Translations under genes and position numbers: made by a program
Shown here: piece by piece, positions 32,882-40,873 of the stretch
Position numbering within the stretch: the first letter of the stretch is position 1
Layout: each line of letters opens with the position of its first letter
Notes under the pieces: model-generated
What the model was told of the DNA's origin: nothing
The model's input: only the letters and a program-made list of their open reading frames with translations
Database searches by the model: none
Assembly (NCBI RefSeq): GCF_042675645.1
Contig: NZ_JBHTJH010000025.1
Location: 1 to 64,000, forward strand
Origin: Sungkyunkwania multivorans
Lineage (GTDB): Bacteria > Bacteroidota > Bacteroidia > Flavobacteriales > Flavobacteriaceae
DNA length: 64,000 bases
Direction: 5' to 3'

Positions 32882-33694
32882 TCAAACTCTGATCACAAAG
32901 TCTTGCCGTCGCTGCTCTTTCCGGAAGAAGACCAGTCCCCAATAAAAAGAGTCGATAGTTACCGTTACCGAAGGATGTGCCTTTATCTTCTCCCAAGCCT
33001 CTTCCATGCCGGCTGACCAGTGAATGTCGTCAAAGACCCATACGCTATCATTATGAATGGTTGGTAGCAAGGTGTCGAAATAGTCTAAGGTCGCTTCCTT
33101 TTGGTGATTCCCATCAAAGTAGATGAGGTCGTAGGTGGGTGTTGGGTGATGGATTTTGGGTTTTGGGTGTTGGGTGTTGGGTTGTGGGTGATGGGTGAAG
33201 AAGTCTTCGAATTTAGTGGTGATCAATTCGACATTTTGAAGTCCGAAAGTGTCAAAAGCATCTTTGGCTACCTTGCTGGTCTCTGGGCAGCCTTCTAAAG
33301 TGATGATCTTGGCTTTTGGATTGCCCAGGCTCATCGCCGATGAAGCGATGCCTAAAGAGGTGCCTATTTCTAAAATATTCTTTGGTTGAAAATAATTCAC
33401 CAAGCGATACAAGAGCTGACTTCTTTTTGGAGAAATCCCTGCGTTTTTAGCAATGGCAGCCACCTTTCTTTGGTTAGATTTAAAAACTCTGGAACCAGAG
33501 CCAAAATCGGTCACGGTAATGATCTCTTCATCGTTCAGAAGATGCTGCCGATATTTTTCAAGGATGGTATATGCTTCATAGGTTGTTTTATCGTAGAAGC
33601 ATTTAGTGACCAGATCGTATATAAATGGGGAGTGCACTCCGTGTCGGTTAGAGGACTTGAAAAGAAACTTTATATATGCTAGTATTTGATGCAC
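32882..33694 (-). CDS. Class I SAM-dependent methyltransferase with a His/Pro/Thr repeat insertion
   Basis: A 270-residue methyltransferase of the O-methyltransferase type (Methyltransf_24-like). The SAM-binding motif is NILEIGTSLGIASSAMSLGN. Also seen are ITLEGCPETSKVAKDAF and the metal/catalytic strand YDLIYFDGNHQKEATLDYFD, then VWVFDDIHWSAGMEEAWEKI. Between about 165 and 187 there is a low-complexity insertion (HHPQPNTQHPKPKIHHPTPT). It is encoded by a G-rich tandem repeat on the plus strand, in frame and just before the catalytic strand. The substrate is unknown. It is a single gene beside REP-like repeats. Confidence 0.85.
   Translation of the reverse strand: MHQILAYIKFLFKSSNRHGVHSPFIYDLVTKCFYDKTTYEAYTILEKYRQHLLNDEEIITVTDFGSGSRVFKSNQRKVAAIAKNAGISPKRSQLLYRLVNYFQPKNILEIGTSLGIASSAMSLGNPKAKIITLEGCPETSKVAKDAFDTFGLQNVELITTKFEDFFTHHPQPNTQHPKPKIHHPTPTYDLIYFDGNHQKEATLDYFDTLLPTIHNDSVWVFDDIHWSAGMEEAWEKIKAHPSVTVTIDSFYWGLVFFRKEQRRQDFVIRV
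33136..33198 (+). repeat. In-gene G-rich tandem repeat with G-quadruplex pattern
   Basis: At least seven GGG runs separated by 3-5 bases (words GTTGGGTG, TTTTGGGT, GATGGGTG) lie on the plus strand, the template strand of the methyltransferase gene. The pattern meets the usual quadruplex rule of four or more G3 runs with short loops. Confidence 0.8.
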
Positions 33695-33724
33695 CTTCTT
33701 TTGATTTTGAATACGTTACCTAAA

Positions 33725-33932
33725 ACCTTCAACCAGTTCTCGACCTGCCTGCCGGCAGGCAGGTACATCCCGAAGTCTCGGGACACTCGAACTGACAGCC
33801 TTCAACCAGTTCTCGATACACCTCCCGTTGGTCGGCACTCGAACTGACAACCTTCAACTATCGCCTTACACCTAAAACCAGTTCTCGATACATCCCGAAG
33901 TCTCGGGACACTCGGACTGACAGCCTTCAATA
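33725..33932 (+). repeat. REP-like intergenic hairpins, copies 4-6 in tandem
   Basis: Three copies in a row. Copy 4 (33730-33803) carries an extra palindrome CCTGCCTGCCGGCAGGCAGG before the inner stem CCCGAAGTCTCGGG. Copy 5 (33801-33852) has the inner stem replaced by CCTCCCGTTGGTCGG. Copy 6 (33877-33931) is like copy 3. All have CAGTTCTCGA at the left and CTCGAACTGACA (CTCGGACTGACA in copy 6) at the right, and two spacers share CCTTCAA. Confidence 0.82.
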
Positions 33933-33933
33933 T

Positions 33934-35787
33934 TCATCCTTCCATCTTCATAGACAATTCCAACCAACGTTCTTCTTTCTCCTCTATTTGTGAAAGGACC
34001 TCTTGCAGTTTCCTTGATTCTTCATCAACGTCTTCAACCGCACCTTCTGCAAATCGCAATTCTATTTGTACTTTCTCCTCGCCGAGTTTTGCAATGTCCT
34101 TTTCCAAGCGTTTGAATTCCTTTTGCTCGTTATAGCTTAGTTTTGGGCTTTCGTCCTGCCGCCAACTTTGTTTTTCTTTTTTCTCAACAACCTTTTCTTT
34201 TGGTGCTGCGCTGTCTTCGTATATTCTGAAGTCTGAATAATTTCCAGGAAAATCTTCAACAACACCCTCACCTCTAAATACGAAGAGATGATCTACGATC
34301 TTATCCATAAAATAGCGGTCGTGTGAAACCACCAAGAGGCATCCTGGATAATCCAACAAAAAAGACTCCAATACGTTGAGGGTAATGATGTCCAAATCGT
34401 TCGTTGGCTCGTCCAAGATCAAAAAATTAGGGTTTTGAATGAGCACTGTGCACAGATATAATCGCTTTCGTTCGCCTCCACTCAGCTTTTCTACAAAGTC
34501 ATATTGTTTTTTGCGATCGAAAAGGAAGCGTTCTAATAACTGCGCCGCAGAGATAGTACGTCCCTTTTTGAGCGGGATGTGATCGCCAAACTCGCGAATG
34601 ACATCGATCACCTTTTGTTCTGGTTTAATTTTGATGCCTTTTTGGGTGTAATATCCAAACTTTACGGTATCGCCTACGACTATTTTGCCTCCATCCGGAC
34701 TCAAAGCGCCGGTAAGCATGTTGAGAAAGGTGGTTTTGCCGGTCCCATTCTTTCCGATGATACCAATGCGCTCCCCTTTTTTAAATGTATAGTCAAATTT
34801 GTTGAGCAGTACTCGTTCACCAAACCTCTTAGAGACATTATGAAGCTCTACGATCTTACTTCCAAGACGTTCCATATTGATCTCTAACTGCACTTGATGA
34901 TCTTTGCGCCTTTGGTGGGCCTTCTCTTTGATCATGTAGAAATCATCGATACGTGATTTCGATTTGGTGGTGCGTGCCTTTGGCTGCCTCCGCATCCAAT
35001 CCAATTCCTTTTTGAATAGATTTTGAGCTTTATCTACTGAAGCTTGTTCGGAAGCTATTCTCGCTTCTTTTTTCTCTAGATAATAGCTGTAATTGCCTTT
35101 GTAGCTATATAGTTGGCCATTCTCCAATTCGACGATCTCATTGCAAACGCGTTCTAAGAAAAAGCGATCATGTGTTACCATGAATAAGGTAATGTTTTCT
35201 TTGGCGAAGTAGTGCTCCAACCATTCTATCATCTCTAGATCCAAGTGATTCGTGGGCTCGTCCAAGATCAGCAGATCGGGCTTATTGATAAGTGCATGGG
35301 CCAAGGCGAGGCGTTTCTTTTGGCCACCAGAGAGGTTCGACACTTTTTGATCTAAGTTGTCCAGCTTTAGTTTGTAGAGAATTTGTTTGTAAAGGGTCTC
35401 AAAATCCCATGCATTGTTCGCATCCATCGCCTCGAAAGCCCTTTGATAAGCGGCGGTGTCATCAGGGTCTTTAAGTACTTTTTCATACTGTTCAATGATC
35501 TTTAGCACTTCGCTGTCGCTAGCAAAGATCGTTTGCTCCACGGTAAGACTGCCGTCTAACTTTGGGTCTTGAGACAAAAACGAGATCCGTATGCCTTTAC
35601 GGGTGATGATCTGCCCCGTATCTGGTTCGTCATCACCAGATAGAATATTGAGAATGGAGGTTTTGCCAGTCCCATTCTTGGCAATAAAGGCGATTTTTTG
35701 ATCCTTATTGATTCCGAAGGAAATATTTTGGAACAAAACACGTTCACCGTATGATTTAGAGATATTTTCTACTGAAAGGTAATTCAA
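33934..35787 (-). CDS. ABC-F family ATPase (Uup-like)
   Basis: A soluble protein of 617 residues with two ABC domains and no membrane part, of the ABC-F type that acts on the ribosome during translation. First domain: Walker A AFIAKNGTGKTSILNILSG, signature NLSGGQKKRLALA, Walker B DLLILDEPTNHLDLEM. Second domain: GIIGKNGTGKTTFLNML, KLSGGERKRLYLC, NFLILDEPTNDLDI. Between them is the charged inter-domain linker (about 230-300, DKAQNLFKKELDWMRRQPKA). The end is a Glu/Lys coiled coil (about 545-617), as in Uup-type members that bind DNA or the ribosome. It stands alone, divergent from the polysaccharide locus. Confidence 0.93.
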   Translation of the reverse strand: MNYLSVENISKSYGERVLFQNISFGINKDQKIAFIAKNGTGKTSILNILSGDDEPDTGQIITRKGIRISFLSQDPKLDGSLTVEQTIFASDSEVLKIIEQYEKVLKDPDDTAAYQRAFEAMDANNAWDFETLYKQILYKLKLDNLDQKVSNLSGGQKKRLALAHALINKPDLLILDEPTNHLDLEMIEWLEHYFAKENITLFMVTHDRFFLERVCNEIVELENGQLYSYKGNYSYYLEKKEARIASEQASVDKAQNLFKKELDWMRRQPKARTTKSKSRIDDFYMIKEKAHQRRKDHQVQLEINMERLGSKIVELHNVSKRFGERVLLNKFDYTFKKGERIGIIGKNGTGKTTFLNMLTGALSPDGGKIVVGDTVKFGYYTQKGIKIKPEQKVIDVIREFGDHIPLKKGRTISAAQLLERFLFDRKKQYDFVEKLSGGERKRLYLCTVLIQNPNFLILDEPTNDLDIITLNVLESFLLDYPGCLLVVSHDRYFMDKIVDHLFVFRGEGVVEDFPGNYSDFRIYEDSAAPKEKVVEKKEKQSWRQDESPKLSYNEQKEFKRLEKDIAKLGEEKVQIELRFAEGAVEDVDEESRKLQEVLSQIEEKEERWLELSMKMEG

Positions 35788-35800
35788 GATATATTTTTTG

Positions 35801-35808
35801 CAAATCTA
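35801..35808 (-). promoter_or_regulatory. Candidate -7 box for the ABC-F gene
   Basis: The minus strand reads TAGATTTG (TAnnTTTG), 13 bases before the start codon, implying a very short leader. Confidence 0.45.
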
Positions 35809-35892
35809 AGGAAACAAAAATCAAATTTCGAGTACCATTTTCATCGATGGACCTTCTGTTTTTGGGAGGTGGTGTTCGTTAATTTAAACAGG

Positions 35893-35927
35893 TTGGTTTC
35901 ATTATTCGCATCGAAAGTATATATTTG
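35893..35927 (+). promoter_or_regulatory. Promoter of the polysaccharide export genes
   Basis: The -7 box TATATTTG (35920-35927) lies 21 bases before the wza start. A TTG at 35893-35895 is 24 bases upstream, slightly longer than the consensus spacing. Confidence 0.6.
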
Positions 35928-35948
35928 CTGCTAAACTAAAAAGTTACT

Positions 35949-36725
35949 ATGGGTCGCCAAATCCTTTATCTACTGTGTCTAATGCTTACAGTAAGTTCTT
36001 GCATTACCAGAAAACAATACTCATACTTGCAGGGTACCGATGAAGAATTGACGGTGAATAATATGCTGAAAAAGGACGATCCTTATAAGGTGCAGGTCAA
36101 TGATATTCTTAAGATAAATATCAAAACCTTGAATCAGGAATTGGTGGCCATCTTTAACGCCACTCCTGGAGCACTTGGTAATGTTGCCGGTTCTAACTAC
36201 CCGGTAAATAGACATGGAAATATACGAATGCCAATTTTAGGCGATGTCAATGTCTTAGGATACACGACGGAAGAGATCAGAATGGAGGTAGAGCAACGCT
36301 TACTTGCTGAATACCTAACGCCAAATTCACAATTATATGTAAGAGTATCCCTTGCCGGTTTGAGATTTACGGTGTTGGGAGAGGTAAATAATCCCGGTAC
36401 CAAAAGTATCGATCAAGAAAAGGTGAACATCCTTGAGGCCATGGCAGCGGCAAGCGAGATCCCTATCACCGGTGATAAACGAGACGTTCGGATCTTTAGG
36501 CAATATCCAGATGGTAAACGCAAAGTGCATCGGATCGACCTTACCCAAATAACTGCTTTGGACTCGGAGTACTTTTATATTCAGCCAAATGACATCATCG
36601 TTGTTGATGCGTTGCCACAGAAATTGATAGGAACTGGTACAACGGGATTGCAAACCTTTACGACCATTTTTTCGGTGGTATCGGTGATCACCAGTACGGT
36701 CTTACTAATACGAAACCTAAATTAA
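35949..36725 (+). CDS. wza: Polysaccharide export outer-membrane lipoprotein (Wza family)
   Basis: An outer-membrane export protein for surface polysaccharide, 258 residues. The N-terminus MGRQILYLLCLMLTVSSCIT has a lipobox (SSC). The Poly_export domain begins at KVQVNDILKINIKTLNQELV and continues with HGNIRMPILGDVNVLGYTTEE. An SLBB domain follows (FTVLGEVNNPGTKSIDQEKV, NILEAMAAASEI). A C-terminal hydrophobic helix (about 232-254) is typical of the Bacteroidetes form. It is the first gene of the locus, 31 bases before wzc. Confidence 0.93.
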   Translation: MGRQILYLLCLMLTVSSCITRKQYSYLQGTDEELTVNNMLKKDDPYKVQVNDILKINIKTLNQELVAIFNATPGALGNVAGSNYPVNRHGNIRMPILGDVNVLGYTTEEIRMEVEQRLLAEYLTPNSQLYVRVSLAGLRFTVLGEVNNPGTKSIDQEKVNILEAMAAASEIPITGDKRDVRIFRQYPDGKRKVHRIDLTQITALDSEYFYIQPNDIIVVDALPQKLIGTGTTGLQTFTTIFSVVSVITSTVLLIRNLN

Positions 36726-36756
36726 AAAGAGATGCCCCACATCTTTTTAAAATACT

Positions 36757-39225
36757 ATGATAGAAAACGATTTTGATATATCACAACCGCAGAATTTTTT
36801 CGATATCCGAGCTTTCTTTTCTCGGGTGATCGGTTATTGGTGGTTAACGCTTTTGTGCTTGCTCATTGCCCTTGGAATTGCCTATTATATCAACAAAAGA
36901 TCTGTTCGGTACTATGAGCTGTCGACGCTGATCTCCATCAAGGAGGAGCAGAACCCATTTTTCACATCCAGTATGAACCTGGTATTTAACTGGGGAGGTG
37001 CTAGTGACAAGGTAGAAACGACAAGGACCATACTTACATCCCGAACGCACAATGAGGAAGTGGTGCGCGCCATTCAGAGCTATATCCATTACATGAAAGA
37101 GGGAGATTTCCGATTGGAGGATGTGCATACCGATGCTCCCTTTAAAGTGGAATTGAACGAGAACTCATATCAAATATATAATCGACTCATAAGGCTTAAA
37201 TTTAAAGATGAGAACAGTTTCGAGCTTTCCATAGACGGAAATGAAAACGGAGAAGCGCAGGTAATTATCTACACGCTTAATAAGATCTCCAAGATCAGCT
37301 TTCCAAGCAGTGGCTTTAAGCAAACCTATAAGATAGGGGATAGCATCGAAACACCATTTCTAGACATGGTTTTGGAAAGGCGCGCGGGATTGATCATAAA
37401 CCCAGGTGACGAGTACTTTTTGAAGTTCACAGGGATCAATGAGGAGATCTCCAAATATCAACAGGTAAAGGTGAATCTCAAGAAACAGGGGGCTTCCATG
37501 CTAGAGTTAAGTCTCATAGGCACGAATAGGGCCATCTTGGCCGATTACCTAAATGCGACGGTAGGGATCTTAAGCACTAACCAACTGAATAAAAAGAATC
37601 AATATGCCATCAATACGATTCGCTTTATCGACCAACAGCTAAACTCGGTCAATGACTCCTTAAAGCAGGATGAGCAGCGCATTAGCGACTTTAGGCGCGA
37701 GAATAAGGTCATCGATCCTGGGAGTGAGGGTTCTGTGGTATATCGTCGCTTAAATGAGTTGGAAGACGAGGAGAATGGGATCATGATCAAAAAGGCCTAT
37801 CTCGATCAATTGGAGCGATATCTATTGCAGAGCAACGATTATTCGGATTTACCTGCACCAGCTTCTTCTGGTATCAACAGTGCGAGTATCACTTCGAGTG
37901 TCGCGGCTATTGTGGCGAAGTCCATTGAACGCTCCGAGATTGCGTCGCAAGTGCAGAACGAGCTTTATTTTGAAACGCTCGATAAGGAGATCGACGCTTT
38001 AAAGAATGTACTTTTTGAGAGTATCAAATCAGAGAGAGGGTCCCTAGATGTTTTATTGAAAAATTTGCAGCAACGTAGAAGTCGTGCTAACTTAGAGTTC
38101 AATAGCTTGCCAGAGAAGGAGCAAGAGTATTTTAAGATCCAGCGTAGCTATACCTTGAGTCAGACCTCATACGGATCCCTATTGGCAAAGCGCAACGAGG
38201 CTGGCGTCGTAAAAGCGGCCAATGTTTCGGATGTGAAGGTCATCGATGAAGCGAGGGATCTAGGACAAGCGCATATTTCACCAAATACGCAGCGTAACTA
38301 TCTGTTCTTTGGATTAGGAGGCTTGGTGTTGCCATTGTTCTATCTGTTTTTATTGACTTTCCTAGACAATAACATTCACGGCCCCGAAGGATTGGAGAAG
38401 ATCTCTTCGGTTCCCATTCTTGGAATCATCGGTAGAAGTAACTCAAGGAACAATCTCGCGGTATTTGAAAAGCCAAAGTCATCGGTGGCTGAATCATTTA
38501 GGGCCTTGCGATCCAGTTTGCAGTATCTCTACCGCAATCTCGATAAAAAGGGAACGAAGACCGTAATGATCACATCTTCGGTAAGTGGGGAAGGTAAAAC
38601 CTTTTGTTCTATCAATGTGGCCTCGGTATTTGCGTTGAGTGGTAAAAAGACGGTTTTGGTTGGATTGGATCTTCGAAAGCCTAAAATATTTGGAGATTTT
38701 GACATTAGTAATGATATAGGAGCCGTAAACTTCCTAATTGGTCAAATGTCCTTGGACGAGGTGATTCAATCTACACAGAGCGAGTTTTTAGATGTGATCA
38801 CTTCAGGGCCAATTCCGCCAAACCCTGCCGAATTGCTCATCAACCCCAAGATGGATGAATTCATGGACGAGCTAAAGAAGCGCTACGACTATATCATTTT
38901 GGATACGCCACCACTCGGCCTGGTCGCAGATGCCTTCGAATTGGTAAAATATGCCGATGCCTCTTTATATTTGGTGCGACAAGATTACACCAAAAAGGGA
39001 ATGCTCAACACGATCAATGAGCGTTATAAAAAAGGCGAGATCAAAGATGTGAGCTTTGTGCTCAACGATTATAGAGCTCGTGCCAAATATGGCTATGGCT
39101 ACGGTTATGGTTATGGCTACGGACATGGCTATGGTTATGGATATGGGGCCTACGGAAATGGTTATCATGAAGATAGCCCAAAGACCTTCTGGCAGCGTAT
39201 TGTGAGAAAAGTGAAGAGAAGATGA
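36757..39225 (+). CDS. wzc: Polysaccharide co-polymerase and tyrosine autokinase (Wzc family)
   Basis: An inner-membrane BY-kinase that controls polysaccharide chain length and export, 822 residues. The Wzz domain has a first transmembrane helix at about 27-47. A long periplasmic coiled-coil part follows, then a second helix at about 510-530 (FFGLGGLVLPLFYLFLLTFL). The cytoplasmic kinase domain has Walker A SSVSGEGKTFCSINVAS, Walker A' VGLDLRKPKIFG and Walker B YDYIILDTPPLGLVADAF. The C-terminal tail is the autophosphorylation site cluster: about ten Tyr-Gly pairs at about 774-797 (YGYGYGYGYGYGHGYGYG), ending in a basic stretch (RIVRKVKRR). It works with Wza and a phosphatase not seen here. 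Confidence 0.95.
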   Translation: MIENDFDISQPQNFFDIRAFFSRVIGYWWLTLLCLLIALGIAYYINKRSVRYYELSTLISIKEEQNPFFTSSMNLVFNWGGASDKVETTRTILTSRTHNEEVVRAIQSYIHYMKEGDFRLEDVHTDAPFKVELNENSYQIYNRLIRLKFKDENSFELSIDGNENGEAQVIIYTLNKISKISFPSSGFKQTYKIGDSIETPFLDMVLERRAGLIINPGDEYFLKFTGINEEISKYQQVKVNLKKQGASMLELSLIGTNRAILADYLNATVGILSTNQLNKKNQYAINTIRFIDQQLNSVNDSLKQDEQRISDFRRENKVIDPGSEGSVVYRRLNELEDEENGIMIKKAYLDQLERYLLQSNDYSDLPAPASSGINSASITSSVAAIVAKSIERSEIASQVQNELYFETLDKEIDALKNVLFESIKSERGSLDVLLKNLQQRRSRANLEFNSLPEKEQEYFKIQRSYTLSQTSYGSLLAKRNEAGVVKAANVSDVKVIDEARDLGQAHISPNTQRNYLFFGLGGLVLPLFYLFLLTFLDNNIHGPEGLEKISSVPILGIIGRSNSRNNLAVFEKPKSSVAESFRALRSSLQYLYRNLDKKGTKTVMITSSVSGEGKTFCSINVASVFALSGKKTVLVGLDLRKPKIFGDFDISNDIGAVNFLIGQMSLDEVIQSTQSEFLDVITSGPIPPNPAELLINPKMDEFMDELKKRYDYIILDTPPLGLVADAFELVKYADASLYLVRQDYTKKGMLNTINERYKKGEIKDVSFVLNDYRARAKYGYGYGYGYGYGHGYGYGYGAYGNGYHEDSPKTFWQRIVRKVKRR

Positions 39226-39238
39226 TCAATAAATTTTG

Positions 39239-39823
39239 ATGTCTAGTTGGCAAAAGCTTTTAAAAAGAGCGTTCGATATAACACTAAGTTTCTTTTTGTT
39301 GCTCTTGTTTTGTATTCCGCTATGTCTATTGATCGTTTTGGCCACGATAAGTACCAATCGTTTTGGACTTTTTTCACAAGAGCGTATAGGGTACAGGGGT
39401 GAAGTATTTACCATTTATAAGTTACGTACCATGCTAGGAGATCCTCCTCACGATTTGAACGAATGGTCCGATCACGTGACAAGATTTGGTCGATGGTTGA
39501 GAAACACAAAATTGGATGAACTGCCACAACTTTATAATATACTAGTAGGGGACATGAGCTTTGTGGGCCCACGACCAGATGTACCTGGGTATGCAGATAA
39601 GTTAGTGGGCGAAGACCGAAAGATCTTGGAGGTACGACCAGGGATCACCGGTCCTGCCACTTTAAAATATAAGGAAGAGGAAGATCTGCTCGCCATGCAG
39701 CAAGACCCACTACTATATAATGATACGGTCATTTGGCCAGATAAAGTGGCCATCAATAGACAATATGTAGAGGAATGGTCCTTTTGGAAGGATGTAGGTT
39801 ATATGTGGAAAACGATTTTTTGA
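39239..39823 (+). CDS. Initiating sugar-phosphate transferase (polyprenyl-phosphate)
   Basis: A bacterial sugar transferase (WcaJ/PglC-like catalytic core, 194 residues, one membrane helix). It loads the first sugar phosphate onto undecaprenyl phosphate to begin repeat-unit synthesis. Motifs: KRAFDITLSFFLLLL at the membrane start, FSQERIGYRGEVFTIYKLRT, RFGRWLRNTKLDELPQLYNI, LVGDMSFVGPRPDVPGYADK and RPGITGPATLKY. ATG at 39239 follows a TTG in the same frame; I prefer the ATG. It is short (no N-terminal multi-helix domain), as in PglC/RfbP minimal enzymes. It sits 13 bases after wzc and 29 before the exporter permease. Confidence 0.92.
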   Translation: MSSWQKLLKRAFDITLSFFLLLLFCIPLCLLIVLATISTNRFGLFSQERIGYRGEVFTIYKLRTMLGDPPHDLNEWSDHVTRFGRWLRNTKLDELPQLYNILVGDMSFVGPRPDVPGYADKLVGEDRKILEVRPGITGPATLKYKEEEDLLAMQQDPLLYNDTVIWPDKVAINRQYVEEWSFWKDVGYMWKTIF

Positions 39824-39852
39824 ATTACGAAGTTTGAATTGAATTGATTTGA

Positions 39853-40716
39853 ATGAGCAAAACTACAGAAGAGAAATGGTTGTTTGAGATCACGCCTAAA
39901 CGTGGACTCTTCGAATTGAATTTTAAAGAGATATGGCAATATCGCGATCTCTTGTTCTTGTTTGTGAAACGCGATATCGTCACTGTGTACAAGCAGACCA
40001 TCTTGGGACCTTTATGGTTTTTTATTCAGCCGCTATTCACCTCGGTCATCTTTACGTTGATCTTTAACAATGTTGCCAATATTCAAACCCCCGGAGTGCC
40101 ATCACTTATCTTTAACATGGCCGGGATCACCATCTGGAACTATTTTAAGGTATGTTTAACCGACTCTAGCAACACCTTTAGGTCCAATCAAGGTATTTTT
40201 AGCAAGGTGTATTTTCCTAGGGTGATCGTGCCATTATCTAAGGTGATGTCCAATCTGATGAAGTTTGGCATACAACTGCTCATCATCGTTTCCTTTTATA
40301 TCTACTATGTATCTATCGGGAAGGAGATTCGTCCGTCTGTGAACCTACTGCTTTTACCTTTATTAATCGTTATTTTGGCTTTGTTTGGTCTGGGCTTTGG
40401 GATGATCCTTTCCTCAATGACCACCAAGTATCGCGACCTCAATAATCTGATAACCTTTGGAACGCAGTTGTTGATGTATTTGTCTGCGGTGATGTATCCG
40501 ATCCAGGTGATCAGAGAGAAAATACCAAAGTATGCCTGGTTGGTCGAATACAATCCATTGGCAATCGTTATAGAGAGTTTCCGGTATATGATCTTTAGTT
40601 CTGGAGATTTGAATTATGTGGCTTTAGGACTTAGCCTGTTGGCGTCCATCCTTGTCTTTTTATTTGGGCTGATGATCTTTAACAAGGCAGAAAAGAACTT
40701 TATCGACACGGTCTAA
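39853..40716 (+). CDS. wzm: Polysaccharide ABC-2 exporter permease (Wzm family)
   Basis: The membrane subunit of a polysaccharide ABC exporter, 287 residues. It starts with the cytoplasmic block ELNFKEIWQYRDLLFLFVKR and KQTILGPLWFFIQPLF, typical of O-antigen/teichoic acid exporters (ABC2_membrane). Six hydrophobic segments follow, with VYFPRVIVPLSKVMSNL and the gate-region MTTKYRDLNNLITFGTQLLM, ending in FLFGLMIFNKAEKNFIDTV. It works with the ATPase Wzt encoded 157 bases downstream. The intervening gap carries a promoter. Confidence 0.92.
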   Translation: MSKTTEEKWLFEITPKRGLFELNFKEIWQYRDLLFLFVKRDIVTVYKQTILGPLWFFIQPLFTSVIFTLIFNNVANIQTPGVPSLIFNMAGITIWNYFKVCLTDSSNTFRSNQGIFSKVYFPRVIVPLSKVMSNLMKFGIQLLIIVSFYIYYVSIGKEIRPSVNLLLLPLLIVILALFGLGFGMILSSMTTKYRDLNNLITFGTQLLMYLSAVMYPIQVIREKIPKYAWLVEYNPLAIVIESFRYMIFSSGDLNYVALGLSLLASILVFLFGLMIFNKAEKNFIDTV

Positions 40717-40838
40717 AGGTGATCTTTGACCAATAGTGGCCGGTAGTCTTGATGCAATGCTTATGGAAGCGGTAAATGTCAAATAGTTTCGAGTTAAGAA
40801 CTACTTGCCCTTAGCGATAAGGTATTCACAATATTTAT

Positions 40839-40846
40839 TACATTTG
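40839..40846 (+). promoter_or_regulatory. -7 box in front of wzt
   Basis: TACATTTG matches TAnnTTTG, 28 bases before the wzt start. It could drive the following 25-gene run to 63325, separately from wza-wzm. Confidence 0.5.
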
Positions 40847-40873
40847 CGGATGTGCCTAAATACCCCAAACTAA

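Noticed and set aside
26574..33932. The repeated elements as a CRISPR array
   Set aside because: Spacing is irregular, the elements are nested hairpins with variable centres, and no cas genes are present.
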